NCBI GenBank assembly: GCA_001858525.1
Contig: LAPX01000001.1
Span: 1-64,000, forward strand
Length of the DNA: 64,000 nt
Direction of reading: 5' to 3'
From: Vampirovibrio chlorellavorus
Lineage (GTDB): Bacteria > Cyanobacteriota > Vampirovibrionia > Vampirovibrionales > Vampirovibrionaceae
In this document: positions 17,609 to 27,253 of the stretch, one piece after another
Position numbering within the stretch: the stretch's first letter is position 1
Layout of the letters: each line of letters opens with the position of its first letter
The notes under the pieces: generated by a model
What the model was told of the DNA's origin: nothing
The model's input: only the letters and a program-made list of their open reading frames with translations
Databases searched by the model: none
Made by a program: the position numbers and the translations under genes

Positions 17609-18283
17609 ATGTTTAACAAATCCTCCCGTCAGGAAACCCAGGAAGTAGAATCGCCTGAGTCTATGTCAGGGGCACAGGACAGCGATAAAGCGCAGAATGT
17701 CTGCCAACTGGATGAACCTTCAGCCGGTGAGGCCGCTGGATCTTCTGAATTTGCCGCCTTGCAGGAAAAACACCAGCAATTGCAGGACCAGTTCACCCGC
17801 CTGGCTGCGGACTTCGACAACTACCGCAAGCGCACCCGCGAAGAACAGGAATCGTTGGCTAAGTATGGCGCCCAAAAAAGCATCCTGGAGCTCCTTCCCG
17901 TTTTGGATAATCTGGAGCGGGCCACCGGTAGCCTGAAGGAAGATTCGGATCCCAAGCTGTTGTACAAAAGCTTTAGCATGATGCATCGCCAATTGATGGA
18001 CGGTTTGGACAACATGGGCGTCAAAAAAATTCCATCAGTAGGTCAGGTGTTTGATCCCTTGCAACATGAAGCGGTCAGCCAGACTGCCAGTGTGGAATTT
18101 CCTGAAGACACCATCATTCACGAAGTTCAGAGTGGTTATCAGTTGCACGACAAGATCATTCGTCCGGCCATGGTCATTGTTTCCACTGGCGCTCCGGAAG
18201 GGGCGGCTACCGAGGCTTCCCAGTCAGCAACTACCGCTGGGGAGCCTATTCAAAAGCCGGTTAATCCTTTCGCCCAGTCCTAG
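17609..18283 (+). CDS. grpE: GrpE nucleotide-exchange factor
   Basis: 224 residues. An acidic, low-complexity N-terminus (to about 45) precedes the long coiled coil (LQEKHQQLQDQFTRLAADFD), the family signature FDNYRKRTREEQ, and ELLPVLDNLERA. The C-terminal beta domain contains VGQVFDPLQHEAV and a region ending in DKIIRPAMVIVS. GrpE releases ADP from DnaK. The ATG at 17609 is chosen because AAGGA stands 7 bases upstream; earlier in-frame TTG/GTG codons lack an RBS. dnaJ follows after 145 bases, but dnaK is not between or beside them. Confidence 0.94.
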   Translation: MFNKSSRQETQEVESPESMSGAQDSDKAQNVCQLDEPSAGEAAGSSEFAALQEKHQQLQDQFTRLAADFDNYRKRTREEQESLAKYGAQKSILELLPVLDNLERATGSLKEDSDPKLLYKSFSMMHRQLMDGLDNMGVKKIPSVGQVFDPLQHEAVSQTASVEFPEDTIIHEVQSGYQLHDKIIRPAMVIVSTGAPEGAATEASQSATTAGEPIQKPVNPFAQS

Positions 18284-18290
18284 CAGGCTT

Positions 18291-18321
18291 TTGGCATGCA
18301 GGGGCTGGTCTCCTGTATAAT
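18291..18321 (+). promoter_or_regulatory. possible promoter for dnaJ
   Basis: TTGGCA (18291-18296) and a perfect TATAAT (18316-18321) with a 19-base spacer, slightly long. It lies between grpE and dnaJ and could give dnaJ its own transcript. Confidence 0.4.
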
Positions 18322-18428
18322 GCCATTGAAGCGACGAGTGACCGGATTTCATGAACGAAATTTTATCCTCGGGCGGTCAGTCTTTTCCTTTTGTCCTGAA
18401 GTATTGAAGCATTGAGAAAGTACCATCC

Positions 18429-19586
18429 ATGAGCACAACTCGGCGCGATTACTATGAAATTCTTGGCCTTTCCAAAGGTGCTTCTGCCGATGAAATCAAG
18501 AAAGCCTTCCGCAAGAAGGCCAAGGAATGCCATCCGGACACCAACAAGAGTCCCGATGCGGAAGCCCAGTTCAAGGAGTTGGGCGAAGCCTATGACGTGC
18601 TTTCCGATGCCAGCAAACGCCAAGTTTACGACAATTACGGGCATGATGGCCTGAAAAGCGGTGGCTATCAGCCACAGTGGGATTTTGCGGAAGGTTTCCC
18701 CGACCTGGGTGACATTTTTGCCTCCTTCTTCGGGGGCGGAGCGGGTTATGGTGGGCAACGCCGACGCGGTGGGCCTCAACAGGGCAATGACCTGCGGCTG
18801 GATCTGCAACTGGACTTTAACGATGCCGTTTTTGGCACCAAGCAGGAAATTACCTTTACCCACCTGGAAAATTGCGAACCGTGTCAGGGCAGTGGCTCTG
18901 CGGCGGGTTCCGGTCCCTCGGTGTGCACCACTTGCGGTGGCCAGGGTCAGGTGCGTCAAACCGCTCAGACCATTATCGGTCACTTTACCCAGATTGTGAC
19001 CTGCCCCAACTGCCAAGGCAGCGGTTCGATCATTGTTAATCCCTGCTCTCAGTGTAATGGACAAGGTCGTACAGCGGTGGAGACCAAGCGCTCCATCGTC
19101 ATCCCGCCCGGTGTGGATCAGGGGACCCGTTTGCGGGTGGCTGGCGAAGGGGACGCAGGCCTTAAAGGCGGCCCTCCCGGTGATTTATATGTGGTGTTGC
19201 AAATTAAACCCCACGCCGAATTCAAGCGGGATGGGTACCATGTGTATTCCTTGCAAGACGTGCCTTACGCCATTATGGTTTTGGGCGGCGAAGTGGAAGT
19301 GACCACGCTGGAAAGCAGTCATACCATCAAAATTCCCGCAGGCACCCAAAACGGCCATATTTTCAACCTGAAAGGGCTGGGCGTCCCCCACTTGAACAAC
19401 AGCAGCAAGCGGGGCGATCACTATGTTGAGGTGCAAGTGGAAATCCCCACGCAATTGAGTGGCGAAGAGAAAAAGCTACTGCAAAAACTGGGTGAATTAC
19501 AGCAAGAGCGCAGCAAAAAAGGGCGTGTACACCACTCCGGTTCCATTGTGGGCAAACTCAAAGAAGCCTTTGCCGGGGGCACCTAG
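18429..19586 (+). CDS. dnaJ: DnaJ co-chaperone (type I Hsp40)
   Basis: 385 residues with the full type I layout: J domain (residues 5-70) with HPD at 35-37; Gly/Phe-rich linker (about 75-120) with [13 protein letters not shown]; four CxxCxGxG zinc motifs ([32 protein letters not shown]) at about 155-220; and the C-terminal substrate-binding domains. It stimulates DnaK ATPase and delivers clients. The J domain is normal, so it should work with a DnaK encoded elsewhere. A strong terminator follows. Confidence 0.96.
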   Translation: MSTTRRDYYEILGLSKGASADEIKKAFRKKAKECHPDTNKSPDAEAQFKELGEAYDVLSDASKRQVYDNYGHDGLKSGGYQPQWDFAEGFPDLGDIFASFFGGGAGYGGQRRRGGPQQGNDLRLDLQLDFNDAVFGTKQEITFTHLENCEPCQGSGSAAGSGPSVCTTCGGQGQVRQTAQTIIGHFTQIVTCPNCQGSGSIIVNPCSQCNGQGRTAVETKRSIVIPPGVDQGTRLRVAGEGDAGLKGGPPGDLYVVLQIKPHAEFKRDGYHVYSLQDVPYAIMVLGGEVEVTTLESSHTIKIPAGTQNGHIFNLKGLGVPHLNNSSKRGDHYVEVQVEIPTQLSGEEKKLLQKLGELQQERSKKGRVHHSGSIVGKLKEAFAGGT

Positions 19587-19645
19587 TTTTCTGCGGCCAT
19601 CCGACCAATCCGGTGTGGTTTGAATTGCCGTTATACCAGAATCAA

Positions 19646-19689
19646 ATAACCCGCTCTGAGATTAACTCGGAGCGGGTTATCTGTTTTTA
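19646..19689 (+). terminator. rho-independent terminator after dnaJ
   Basis: A 15-bp stem (19646-19660 with 19666-19680, one G-T pair, loop ATTAA) containing AACCCGCTC, followed by CTGTTTTT. It ends dnaJ and, read from the other side with a weaker T-run, may also serve the convergent gene at 19718. Confidence 0.9.
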
Positions 19690-19717
19690 GCTTGTTTTCT
19701 AGTCCCCTGGAAGGCGA

Positions 19718-20023
19718 TTAAAATTTTCCGTCCCAGTAGCCGCCCTTACGATTGACCAATCCATCCCAGCCAGACCAAAACCGGAAGGGGGGAAACAAGC
19801 CAGCCACGGCGTGGGTAGCCACTTTTGGCCCTTTGTTGTTGTTAACGGCTTGGCCAATACCTGGCCAGACCAGGAAAGACAACACACCAGCCGCTACCGA
19901 GCGTCCAGTAATGCTGCCACTTTGCGGGGGATCAGTATTTCCGGCCAAAGAGGCAGGCATTGCGCCAACCAGAATGCAGGACATTGCCACGGTCACTAGA
20001 CCTGTTTTAAGCAGGTTATTCAT
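19718..20023 (-). CDS. small exported or membrane protein
   Basis: 101 residues. The signal peptide (residues 1-27, ending SLA) is followed by a short polar stretch and a hydrophobic segment (about 43-60, VAAGVLSFLVWPGIGQAV) that may be a membrane helix. The C-terminus is Gly/Trp/aromatic-rich (FRFWSGWDGL). A very good RBS (GAGGAGT, 8 bases before the ATG) supports it as a real gene. In its upstream region TGTTAGAGT occurs twice in tandem (about 20088-20105), which could be an operator. Function unknown. Confidence 0.7.
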   Translation of the reverse strand: MNNLLKTGLVTVAMSCILVGAMPASLAGNTDPPQSGSITGRSVAAGVLSFLVWPGIGQAVNNNKGPKVATHAVAGLFPPFRFWSGWDGLVNRKGGYWDGKF

Positions 20024-20171
20024 ATAATTTACTCCTCAAACGGTACTAATTGAGTTGGTGATAGAACAGACGTTTTCCCCAACTTACACTCTAACAGACT
20101 CTAACACGTTCATTATGATGGGCTATAATCCTTTAAAGATCAATGTCTTGCCCTTTTCTGAATGATTGGGT

Positions 20172-20972
20172 TTATTCAACGGGCAGGTTGAACGATCCGC
20201 CAAAATCAATGGTCACTGTATCGCCGGGCTTGATGACCACACTATCGCCTTTTCCAACCACAGCCACAGCAGCTTTCCCGGTGGTAACTGCGGTTCCAGC
20301 CAATGCACCACCAACGACCCCTGCAGGAACGGTAATAATGGTACCCAGACCACCGGCAATTTGCTTGCCTGCGTTCATGCTTTGGGTTGCGATGTCCTCA
20401 AAGGTCTGTTTCCCGGTTTCCACCCCTTTTTGCACTTTTTTGCCGATGCCCGGGTCGGTGTATAAGGCCCCTTGCTTGTTCACCATGGTATTTTCGGTGG
20501 ACAGGTTCAGGGTCAGTGGCAATAGCTCCCCCGAGGGCACCACCACATGGTCAAAACTCAAGAATATGGCACCGCCCCGGCTGAAGAAAGATGGCCGTTT
20601 GACCTCCTGAATGCGTCCTCGCACCGTGGTACCGGCAGGTAGTACTACCCGCCGGGTGGCTTGATCGCCCTTTACGGTGAAGTCCTGGGTCAGATAAGCA
20701 TTAAAAGGATCGCCCACATTGTTGACCCGGGAATCCATGGTGGTGTTGAAGGCAACGGTCAACATGGTGCCCGCTGGAATTTTCTGGCTGCCGCTTTCAA
20801 TTTTTAAAACAGAAGAGGAGGAAGGAGCCAGTGCCGGAGGGGGGGCTGTGATTTGAGCCACGGCAGGCACACCACCCAAAAGTAACGCCGAAAGGCAGAA
20901 GGGAACCGCTTTGGCGGTAAGATTAACGGGCAAGGCAACACGATTGTTTTTGAATGTTTTTACAGTCAACAT
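20172..20972 (-). CDS. exported protein with beta domain and glycine-rich hydrophobic tail
   Basis: 266 residues. Signal peptide of about 39 residues, Pro/Ser linker, then a domain with IPAGTMLTVAFNTTMDSRV, VLPAGTTVRGRIQEVKR and SFDHVVVPSGELLPL. This pattern resembles the beta domain seen in TrbI/VirB10-like and related exported proteins, but the similarity is too short to claim homology. A Gly/Ala/Val-rich segment (about 205-245) resembles a glycine zipper that could insert in a membrane. A -10-like TATAAT lies on the minus strand at 21024-21029, upstream. Function unknown. Confidence 0.7.
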   Translation of the reverse strand: MLTVKTFKNNRVALPVNLTAKAVPFCLSALLLGGVPAVAQITAPPPALAPSSSSVLKIESGSQKIPAGTMLTVAFNTTMDSRVNNVGDPFNAYLTQDFTVKGDQATRRVVLPAGTTVRGRIQEVKRPSFFSRGGAIFLSFDHVVVPSGELLPLTLNLSTENTMVNKQGALYTDPGIGKKVQKGVETGKQTFEDIATQSMNAGKQIAGGLGTIITVPAGVVGGALAGTAVTTGKAAVAVVGKGDSVVIKPGDTVTIDFGGSFNLPVE

Positions 20973-21190
20973 AAATACGTCCCTCTGCTTGTGCGCTGGG
21001 CAGGCTCTAACTCGATAGGGTTCATTATAGCCGAAGCCTTTCTGGTTGACGAAGCGCTTTTTTATGGCAAGATTGGCTTATTGTCCTCATTCTCAACCTC
21101 TTTTGTAAAAAGCAGTTCCAATGAGGTGTAGACGCCTTCTTTTGGCGTCCTGCAAGGTTTTACATTTTTATCTAATCCCCAAGCGTTTAA

Positions 21191-22642
<1,452 letters not shown>

Positions 22643-22658
22643 GCCAGGAGTTTTGACG

Positions 22659-23054
22659 ATGTTATTGAAAATCGTAACGCCTGAGCGTGTGGTCGTGGAA
22701 ACCGAAGTTGAATCGTTTGTCGGTAAAACCGTCGACGGCATGATCGGTATTCAGTCTCGGCACATTCCGCTGGTGACCCCGCTGGCCATTGGGATTATGA
22801 GTTACACCCAAAACGGCAAGAAATACCCGCTGGCCGTTATGGGCGGTATGCTTAGCACTGATGGTAAGCAAGTCACCGTGTTATCCGATGCTGCTGAGTT
22901 GAGCCGTGAGATTGACACGGTTCGGGCCAATCGGGCCAAGGAAAGAGCGGAAGCGGAATTGCGTCAGTTGACTGACCGGCGTGAAATCGCCTTGGCGCAA
23001 GAGTCCCTGACTCGGGCTCTGACCCGCCTTAAACTGGCCAACGGCAAGGGTTAA
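22659..23054 (+). CDS. atpC: F1 ATP synthase subunit epsilon
   Basis: 131 residues, typical size. The N-terminal beta sandwich includes LKIVTPERVVVETEVESF and GMIGIQSRHIPLVTPLAIG; the C-terminal helical hairpin is Arg/Glu/Ala-rich (ANRAKERAEAELRQL). Epsilon links F1 to the c-ring and can inhibit ATP hydrolysis. The ATG at 22659 has AGGAG 8 bases upstream and is preferred to a TTG six bases earlier. Second gene of a two-gene operon, followed at once by a terminator. Confidence 0.96.
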   Translation: MLLKIVTPERVVVETEVESFVGKTVDGMIGIQSRHIPLVTPLAIGIMSYTQNGKKYPLAVMGGMLSTDGKQVTVLSDAAELSREIDTVRANRAKERAEAELRQLTDRREIALAQESLTRALTRLKLANGKG

Positions 23055-23078
23055 ACAGCATAAATTCAAATACTGAAG

Positions 23079-23111
23079 AAGAAGCGGTTATAAACGACCG
23101 CTTCTTTTTTT
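23079..23111 (+). terminator. rho-independent terminator after atpC
   Basis: 10-bp perfect stem AAGAAGCGGT (23079-23088) with ACCGCTTCTT (23097-23106), 8-base loop, running into a T-tract. Confidence 0.92.
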
Positions 23112-23237
23112 GCAGCTTGAACCCTTTGTTTTTTCAGGTAAAATACACAACAAATATATCCCTGCAATGATTTTGGGTTTCACTGTAAAACGACACTATC
23201 AAAAATGGCGTTATTGTAGAGGAGAGGGGTTGAGGGA

Positions 23238-24332
23238 TTGCTAAGATTACCAGCTTGGATTACGCCTGGGGTTTCGCCGTTGACACCCCCGCAACAGTCA
23301 TCCAGAGAACCAAAAAAACTGGACGCAAAAAAACTGCACCCGGTCAGCAGCAAAACCAGTGCGTTTTTGACTTCGCCCAGTGAGGATCAATTTTTGTCAC
23401 TGCCAAAGCAGCCGATTCAGGCGGGCAGCCGCTTACCCGTAAAGGACGCCGGGCGTCCTTCGCTGCATAAATACAAGGGAGAGCGTGACTTTTTGTTTTT
23501 TTCCGTGCTTTACCCCAAAGCATGGAATCGCAGCTGCCCGGCGCCGCGCCCGGAGGTGGAGGAGCCTCCCTTTGAGCCTGCGGTTGCTAACAACCCGAAG
23601 AAGCTAGAAATCGCCCACAAGCTAAGCGATTGGACCCTGTCACAAATGGCGGAGGCCAATGCCGATATTGCAGTGATTGCCCGTGGGGGCAGTCATATCA
23701 GCAAGACCCAGGATCTCACCTGGATGGAGCACAGTGGTATCCTGATTTTTAACCGTAAAAGTCAGGAGTGGGAAATTTACAACCTGCTCAACGACTTTTG
23801 CGATCAGTCCCCCCGCTGTGATATTTGGCGAAACCGGCCGCTCGATTTCTTTTACACTCAGCCCAATTACGATGAGAATGCCTTGATTATGATTCCTGAT
23901 AAAGACTTGCGTGAAAAACTGCGCCAAGGCATTGAAAGCGGGGCTTATAAAAAACTGCAATTCACCCGGGATTACAACCTGATTACCCGCTATGACGGCG
24001 ACAAGAGCCTCAATTGTAACAAGTGGGTGTTGATGAATTTGGTGGCCGCCAAACTTGGCGATTATGACCATCAAACCGTGTTGAAAGAAATCGGAAAAAC
24101 GTTTCAACCCGGACGGGTGCGGGTCTGCCCCATTATTCGGCCGTTGGCCCGCCAGCATCCCACGGTGTTACAGTCGGAAGCCCCGTTAACCGGGCCGCTG
24201 AACACAGTCACCGCCGAAAGTTTGTACCGATCCAACTTTTTTGAGAAAAAGCTGTTTTACGATGAAAACACGGCCAGTCGTCTGGGCTTGCTGGATAAAA
24301 TCAGCGAAACAGTTTTCCAGAGCTGGGACTAG
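23238..24332 (+). CDS. DUF2145-like protein (possible papain/NlpC-fold hydrolase)
   Basis: 364 residues. The first 100 are Pro/Ser/Lys-rich with no Sec signal. From about 120 to 270 the pattern matches what I know of DUF2145 proteins: ANADIAVIARGGSHISK, a His in WMEHSGILI, IYNLLNDF, then RYDGDKSLNCNKWVLMNL, where Cys follows a conserved Asn. In DUF2145 these His (SHAG-like) and Cys (NCNQW-like) positions are the conserved pair and suggest a cysteine-hydrolase fold; activity is not proven. The C-terminal 90 residues are extra. Start is a TTG with GAGGGG/GAGGG-rich sequence upstream. It converges on lysC with a 6-bp gap. Confidence 0.65.
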   Translation: MLRLPAWITPGVSPLTPPQQSSREPKKLDAKKLHPVSSKTSAFLTSPSEDQFLSLPKQPIQAGSRLPVKDAGRPSLHKYKGERDFLFFSVLYPKAWNRSCPAPRPEVEEPPFEPAVANNPKKLEIAHKLSDWTLSQMAEANADIAVIARGGSHISKTQDLTWMEHSGILIFNRKSQEWEIYNLLNDFCDQSPRCDIWRNRPLDFFYTQPNYDENALIMIPDKDLREKLRQGIESGAYKKLQFTRDYNLITRYDGDKSLNCNKWVLMNLVAAKLGDYDHQTVLKEIGKTFQPGRVRVCPIIRPLARQHPTVLQSEAPLTGPLNTVTAESLYRSNFFEKKLFYDENTASRLGLLDKISETVFQSWD

Positions 24333-24338
24333 CAGGCC

Positions 24339-25619
24339 TTAGTAGCCCACTTTCTCATTGACCATCACCTCTTCCGCGGAATGGGCGTGGGGGAAAAACT
24401 TGCGGTGAATGGCCCGAACAGCTTCATGCCCCTGGGCTTTATCGACCAGGCAGCTGATTTTGATTTCTGATGTGGAGATCATCTTGATATTGATGCCATT
24501 GTCAGAAAGCGCTTCAAACATTTCAGCGGCAATCCCCGGGCGATCGATCATCCCGGCACCCACAATGCTGACTTTGGCGATTTCTGTGTCGCTGGTGATG
24601 TTATCCGCGCCAATTTTTTGCTGGACGGCTTTTAAGACCCGCAGAGCATCATGCGCATCGGTGCTGTTGATGGTGAAGGCAATGTCATTGGTGCCTTCCC
24701 GCTTGCCCAGAGACTGGATGATCATGTCCACGCTGATGTTTTCATTGGCCAGACTGCCGAAAATTTCAGCAGCCACACCCGGTTGATCGGGGCAACCGAC
24801 CACGGCAAACCGACTTTGGCTGTTATCGCAGGCAATACCGGTTACGGCGTTACCCCGGTCGGAGCTGACTTCTCCAATCATCATGGTTCCAGAATCCTCT
24901 AGGTAAAACGTACTGCGTTTGCATAACTTGATGTTTCCCTGACGGGCCAGTTCAACCGCCCGGGGGTGAAGAACCTGAGCCCCTACCCGGGCCAGCTCCA
25001 TCATTTCAATGTAGGAAATCTGATCGATTTTGATGGCTTCAGGCACCACGCGGGGATCGGTGGAATACACGCCCCGCACGTCGGTGTAAATATCGCAGCG
25101 CTCCGCGCTTAGGGCCCCGGTTAAAGCCACCGCCGAGGTATCTGAACCGCCCCGGCCCAGGGTAGTGAAATCCCCTTTGCTATTAATACCCTGGAAGCCG
25201 GTCACCAAGACAATGTAGCCTTGATTCAGGTGGTTGATCATATTTTCGGTCTTGATTTCCAGGATACGGGCCCGGTTATGCAAATCTTCGGTGTGAATAC
25301 CAGCCTGGGCCCCGTTCATGCTGACGGCCTGATAGCCCATGGTCTGAATGGCCATTGCCACCGCCGCCACAGAGACCATTTCCCCGGTGGCCAGCAAGGC
25401 GTCATATTCCCGGCCGCCCGGATTTTCAGAGAGTTTACCAGCCAGCTCTACCAGATCATCGGTGGAATCCCCCATGGCGGAAATAACGGCCACGGTGCGG
25501 TATCCCTTTTCGTAGGTGTCCACGATAATGCGGGCCACATTTTTGATTTTCTCGGCATCCGCTACGGAACTGCCGCCAAATTTCTGGACGATAATGGGGG
25601 ATTCGCTATGGGGGGACAC
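24339..25619 (-). CDS. lysC: aspartate kinase
   Basis: 426 residues, monofunctional aspartokinase, first step of the Lys/Thr/Met pathway. Kinase domain signatures are VQKFGGSSVAD near the N-terminus, AVISAMGDSTDDL, TLGRGGSDTSAVAL and CDIYTDVRGVYSTDPR. Two ACT domains (about 275-420) carry the feedback-regulation site, for example VVGCPDQPGVAAEIF and IVGAGMIDRPGIAAEMF. GTG start with AAGGAG 7 bases upstream. A 5' region of about 150 bases contains a promoter and a long inverted repeat, so transcription may be controlled at an operator. No other lysine gene is adjacent. Confidence 0.97.
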   Translation of the reverse strand: MSPHSESPIIVQKFGGSSVADAEKIKNVARIIVDTYEKGYRTVAVISAMGDSTDDLVELAGKLSENPGGREYDALLATGEMVSVAAVAMAIQTMGYQAVSMNGAQAGIHTEDLHNRARILEIKTENMINHLNQGYIVLVTGFQGINSKGDFTTLGRGGSDTSAVALTGALSAERCDIYTDVRGVYSTDPRVVPEAIKIDQISYIEMMELARVGAQVLHPRAVELARQGNIKLCKRSTFYLEDSGTMMIGEVSSDRGNAVTGIACDNSQSRFAVVGCPDQPGVAAEIFGSLANENISVDMIIQSLGKREGTNDIAFTINSTDAHDALRVLKAVQQKIGADNITSDTEIAKVSIVGAGMIDRPGIAAEMFEALSDNGINIKMISTSEIKISCLVDKAQGHEAVRAIHRKFFPHAHSAEEVMVNEKVGY

Positions 25620-25718
25620 GAGGGTGCTCCTTCAAACCAAAATGAAAGGGGGATCACGTGAGGGAGGGGAGTCTGAATATCGGGCCAACGCCTGAATTAA
25701 AACCGGAATAATCGGTAA

Positions 25719-25780
25719 ATTGCCGAGTGAGTGACTTTGAACGCTTCCAAAAAGACAGATCAAACAAGTCACTCGGCAAT
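25719..25780 (-). repeat. inverted repeat at the lysC transcription start region
   Basis: Arms ATTGCCGAGTGAGTGACTT (25719-25737) and AAGTCACTCGGCAAT (25766-25780) pair over 15 bases, with four extra bases (GTGA) in the left arm. It begins directly downstream of the -10 of the lysC promoter candidate, so it may be a repressor operator or a hairpin at the 5' end of the mRNA. No T-run follows the left arm in the direction of transcription, so it is not a classic terminator. Confidence 0.6.
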
Positions 25781-25809
25781 ACAATAGCAGGCCTGCGCGC
25801 TGTGGGCAA
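25781..25809 (-). promoter_or_regulatory. lysC: promoter for lysC
   Basis: On the minus strand TTGCCC (25804-25809), 17-base spacer, TATTGT (25781-25786). The predicted start falls inside the adjoining inverted repeat, about 155 bases before the GTG of lysC. Confidence 0.5.
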
Positions 25810-25917
25810 GGTCAATTCAGGAGGATTCTCTTTGCCAGATGAAGCCCAGACTGGCATAATACAGAATGGTGCCGGGCTCGTCACCAAATGAAATTGGCGT
25901 TGTGTGGAGTGCGTTTG

Positions 25918-26361
25918 ATGATCAAGGTTTCAAAGGCTTTTAAAGCCGACACGGTTCATATGGGCCGTTTGGAAAAGGGCGCTGATATCATCCAGTCTTT
26001 AGAACGGTTTTGTCTGGAAAACAATATTAAAGCGGGTTGGGTGAATGTCATCGGCGCTTTGGAAAAAGGCACCATCAGCTACTATGACCAGCAAGCGCAC
26101 ATGTATCACCATCAGCCGCTCAGTGGGGAGTATGAAATCGTCAGTTGCAGCGGCAATATTTCCCTCAAAGAGGGAAAACCGTTTGCCCATTTGCACATTG
26201 TACTGTCCGATACCGATTATCAGACCGTGGGTGGGCATTTATGGCCGGGAACCACTGCCATTTTTGCCGCAGAATTCGTCCTGTTTGCCTTGAACGGCCA
26301 AGCGGACAGCGATTTGCTGGAGCGCTGTCCTGATGTGCAAACTGGTTTGGCTCTGTGGTAA
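25918..26361 (+). CDS. PPC/DUF296 domain protein
   Basis: About 147 residues forming a single PPC (plants and prokaryotes conserved, DUF296) domain: GWVNVIGALEKGTISYYDQ, EIVSCSGNISLKEGKPFAHLH, and GGHLWPGTTAIFAAEF. The His residues in AHLH and GGHL are those expected to bind metal. In plants the domain accompanies AT-hook DNA-binding proteins; bacterial stand-alone members are trimeric and mostly uncharacterised, so a DNA-binding role cannot be assumed. The ATG at 25918 has GGAG 9 bases upstream; an ATG at 25888 is also in frame. Transcribed divergently from lysC. Confidence 0.85.
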   Translation: MIKVSKAFKADTVHMGRLEKGADIIQSLERFCLENNIKAGWVNVIGALEKGTISYYDQQAHMYHHQPLSGEYEIVSCSGNISLKEGKPFAHLHIVLSDTDYQTVGGHLWPGTTAIFAAEFVLFALNGQADSDLLERCPDVQTGLALW

Positions 26362-26386
26362 CGCTTTGCCCGTAAAGACCCAGTGT

Positions 26387-27043
26387 TTATTCAGCCGGGC
26401 GTTTGCGAATGGTCCACAAGGTCAACATAAAGACAATACCGGTCAACAAGCCGCCCAAGTGTGCCCAAAAGTTGATGGTTGCGCTTTCCGTAATGCTCCA
26501 CAGTACAAAGATGACCGATAGAATCAAGGCCCCTCGCAGTTCCTTCCAGAAGGCCGCCTTGTTGGTTTGCAGCCGAGCCAGCAGCATCAGGGTCAAATAG
26601 GCGCCTACCAGCCCAAAGTCAATGGCAGAAGCCCCAAAGGTCAGTGCTTTTGGCATCATGAGGCTGGATAGCCACAAACCACCCACTGCCGAGCCCAGAT
26701 ACAGGCTGAACAGCAAGGGTGCCCCCAGTAAGGGCTCCAGTAAATTTCCGAAAATTAACAGTCCCGCAATGTTATTGAACCAGTGCATGGGGTTGGCGTG
26801 TAGCAGGGTGGCGGTAATATAGCGCCACCACTCGCCCTGATGCACCAGTGGTGGGTAGAATCCGCCCAGGATAATAAAGCCGTCCGCAGGTTTTTGAAAG
26901 CCGCTGGGAAAGCTGCTCAGGGCGTAAATCAGGCTCAGCAGAGCCACAAACCAAAAGGTCATGGGGCAGCGTCGCCAAAAAGCCTGACCCGGAGGCTTGG
27001 CCTCTTCGTTCATTTCGCTGGGTGGTATCGGTTCTGTGCTCAT
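26387..27043 (-). CDS. rhomboid-family intramembrane serine protease
   Basis: 218 residues with six predicted membrane segments. Catalytic Ser139 lies in GASA, and catalytic His195 in NFWAHLGGLLTG; the upstream motif HANPMHWFNN matches the conserved HxxxN loop of TM2 that stabilises the oxyanion. Rhomboids cleave transmembrane helices of other proteins. The N-terminal 25 residues are a cytosolic polar extension. Substrates are unknown. It ends 25 bases from the convergent PPC gene. Confidence 0.9.
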   Translation of the reverse strand: MSTEPIPPSEMNEEAKPPGQAFWRRCPMTFWFVALLSLIYALSSFPSGFQKPADGFIILGGFYPPLVHQGEWWRYITATLLHANPMHWFNNIAGLLIFGNLLEPLLGAPLLFSLYLGSAVGGLWLSSLMMPKALTFGASAIDFGLVGAYLTLMLLARLQTNKAAFWKELRGALILSVIFVLWSITESATINFWAHLGGLLTGIVFMLTLWTIRKRPAE

Positions 27044-27184
27044 AAGCTGGACTCAGTCTGAAGGACGTTTCGATTGGAACCCGGACAGGCACTAATGGAA
27101 AGGACTAATGTCTCAAGTGGCAGCTGTCCGTGGCCCTTCATTACCCTAGCATAGTTGACGCTGAGTATAACCGATCGCAAGCAC

Positions 27185-27213
27185 TTGGTTCCACGCCTTG
27201 TCCTCGTTATAAT
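27185..27213 (+). promoter_or_regulatory. gatB: promoter for gatB
   Basis: TTGGTT (27185-27190), 17-base spacer, perfect TATAAT (27208-27213), 41 bases before the gatB ATG. Confidence 0.65.
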
Positions 27214-27253
27214 GTGCCCATTACGGCACTAGATATATGAGGCATTTCCCCCT

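Noticed and set aside
21131-21149. Hairpin GACGCC-TTCTTTT-GGCGTC before atpD as a terminator or attenuator
   Set aside because: No T-run follows and the stem is only 6 bp; left unassigned.
25620-25810. Lysine riboswitch before lysC
   Set aside because: The leader has one inverted repeat but none of the conserved multi-helix L-box elements.
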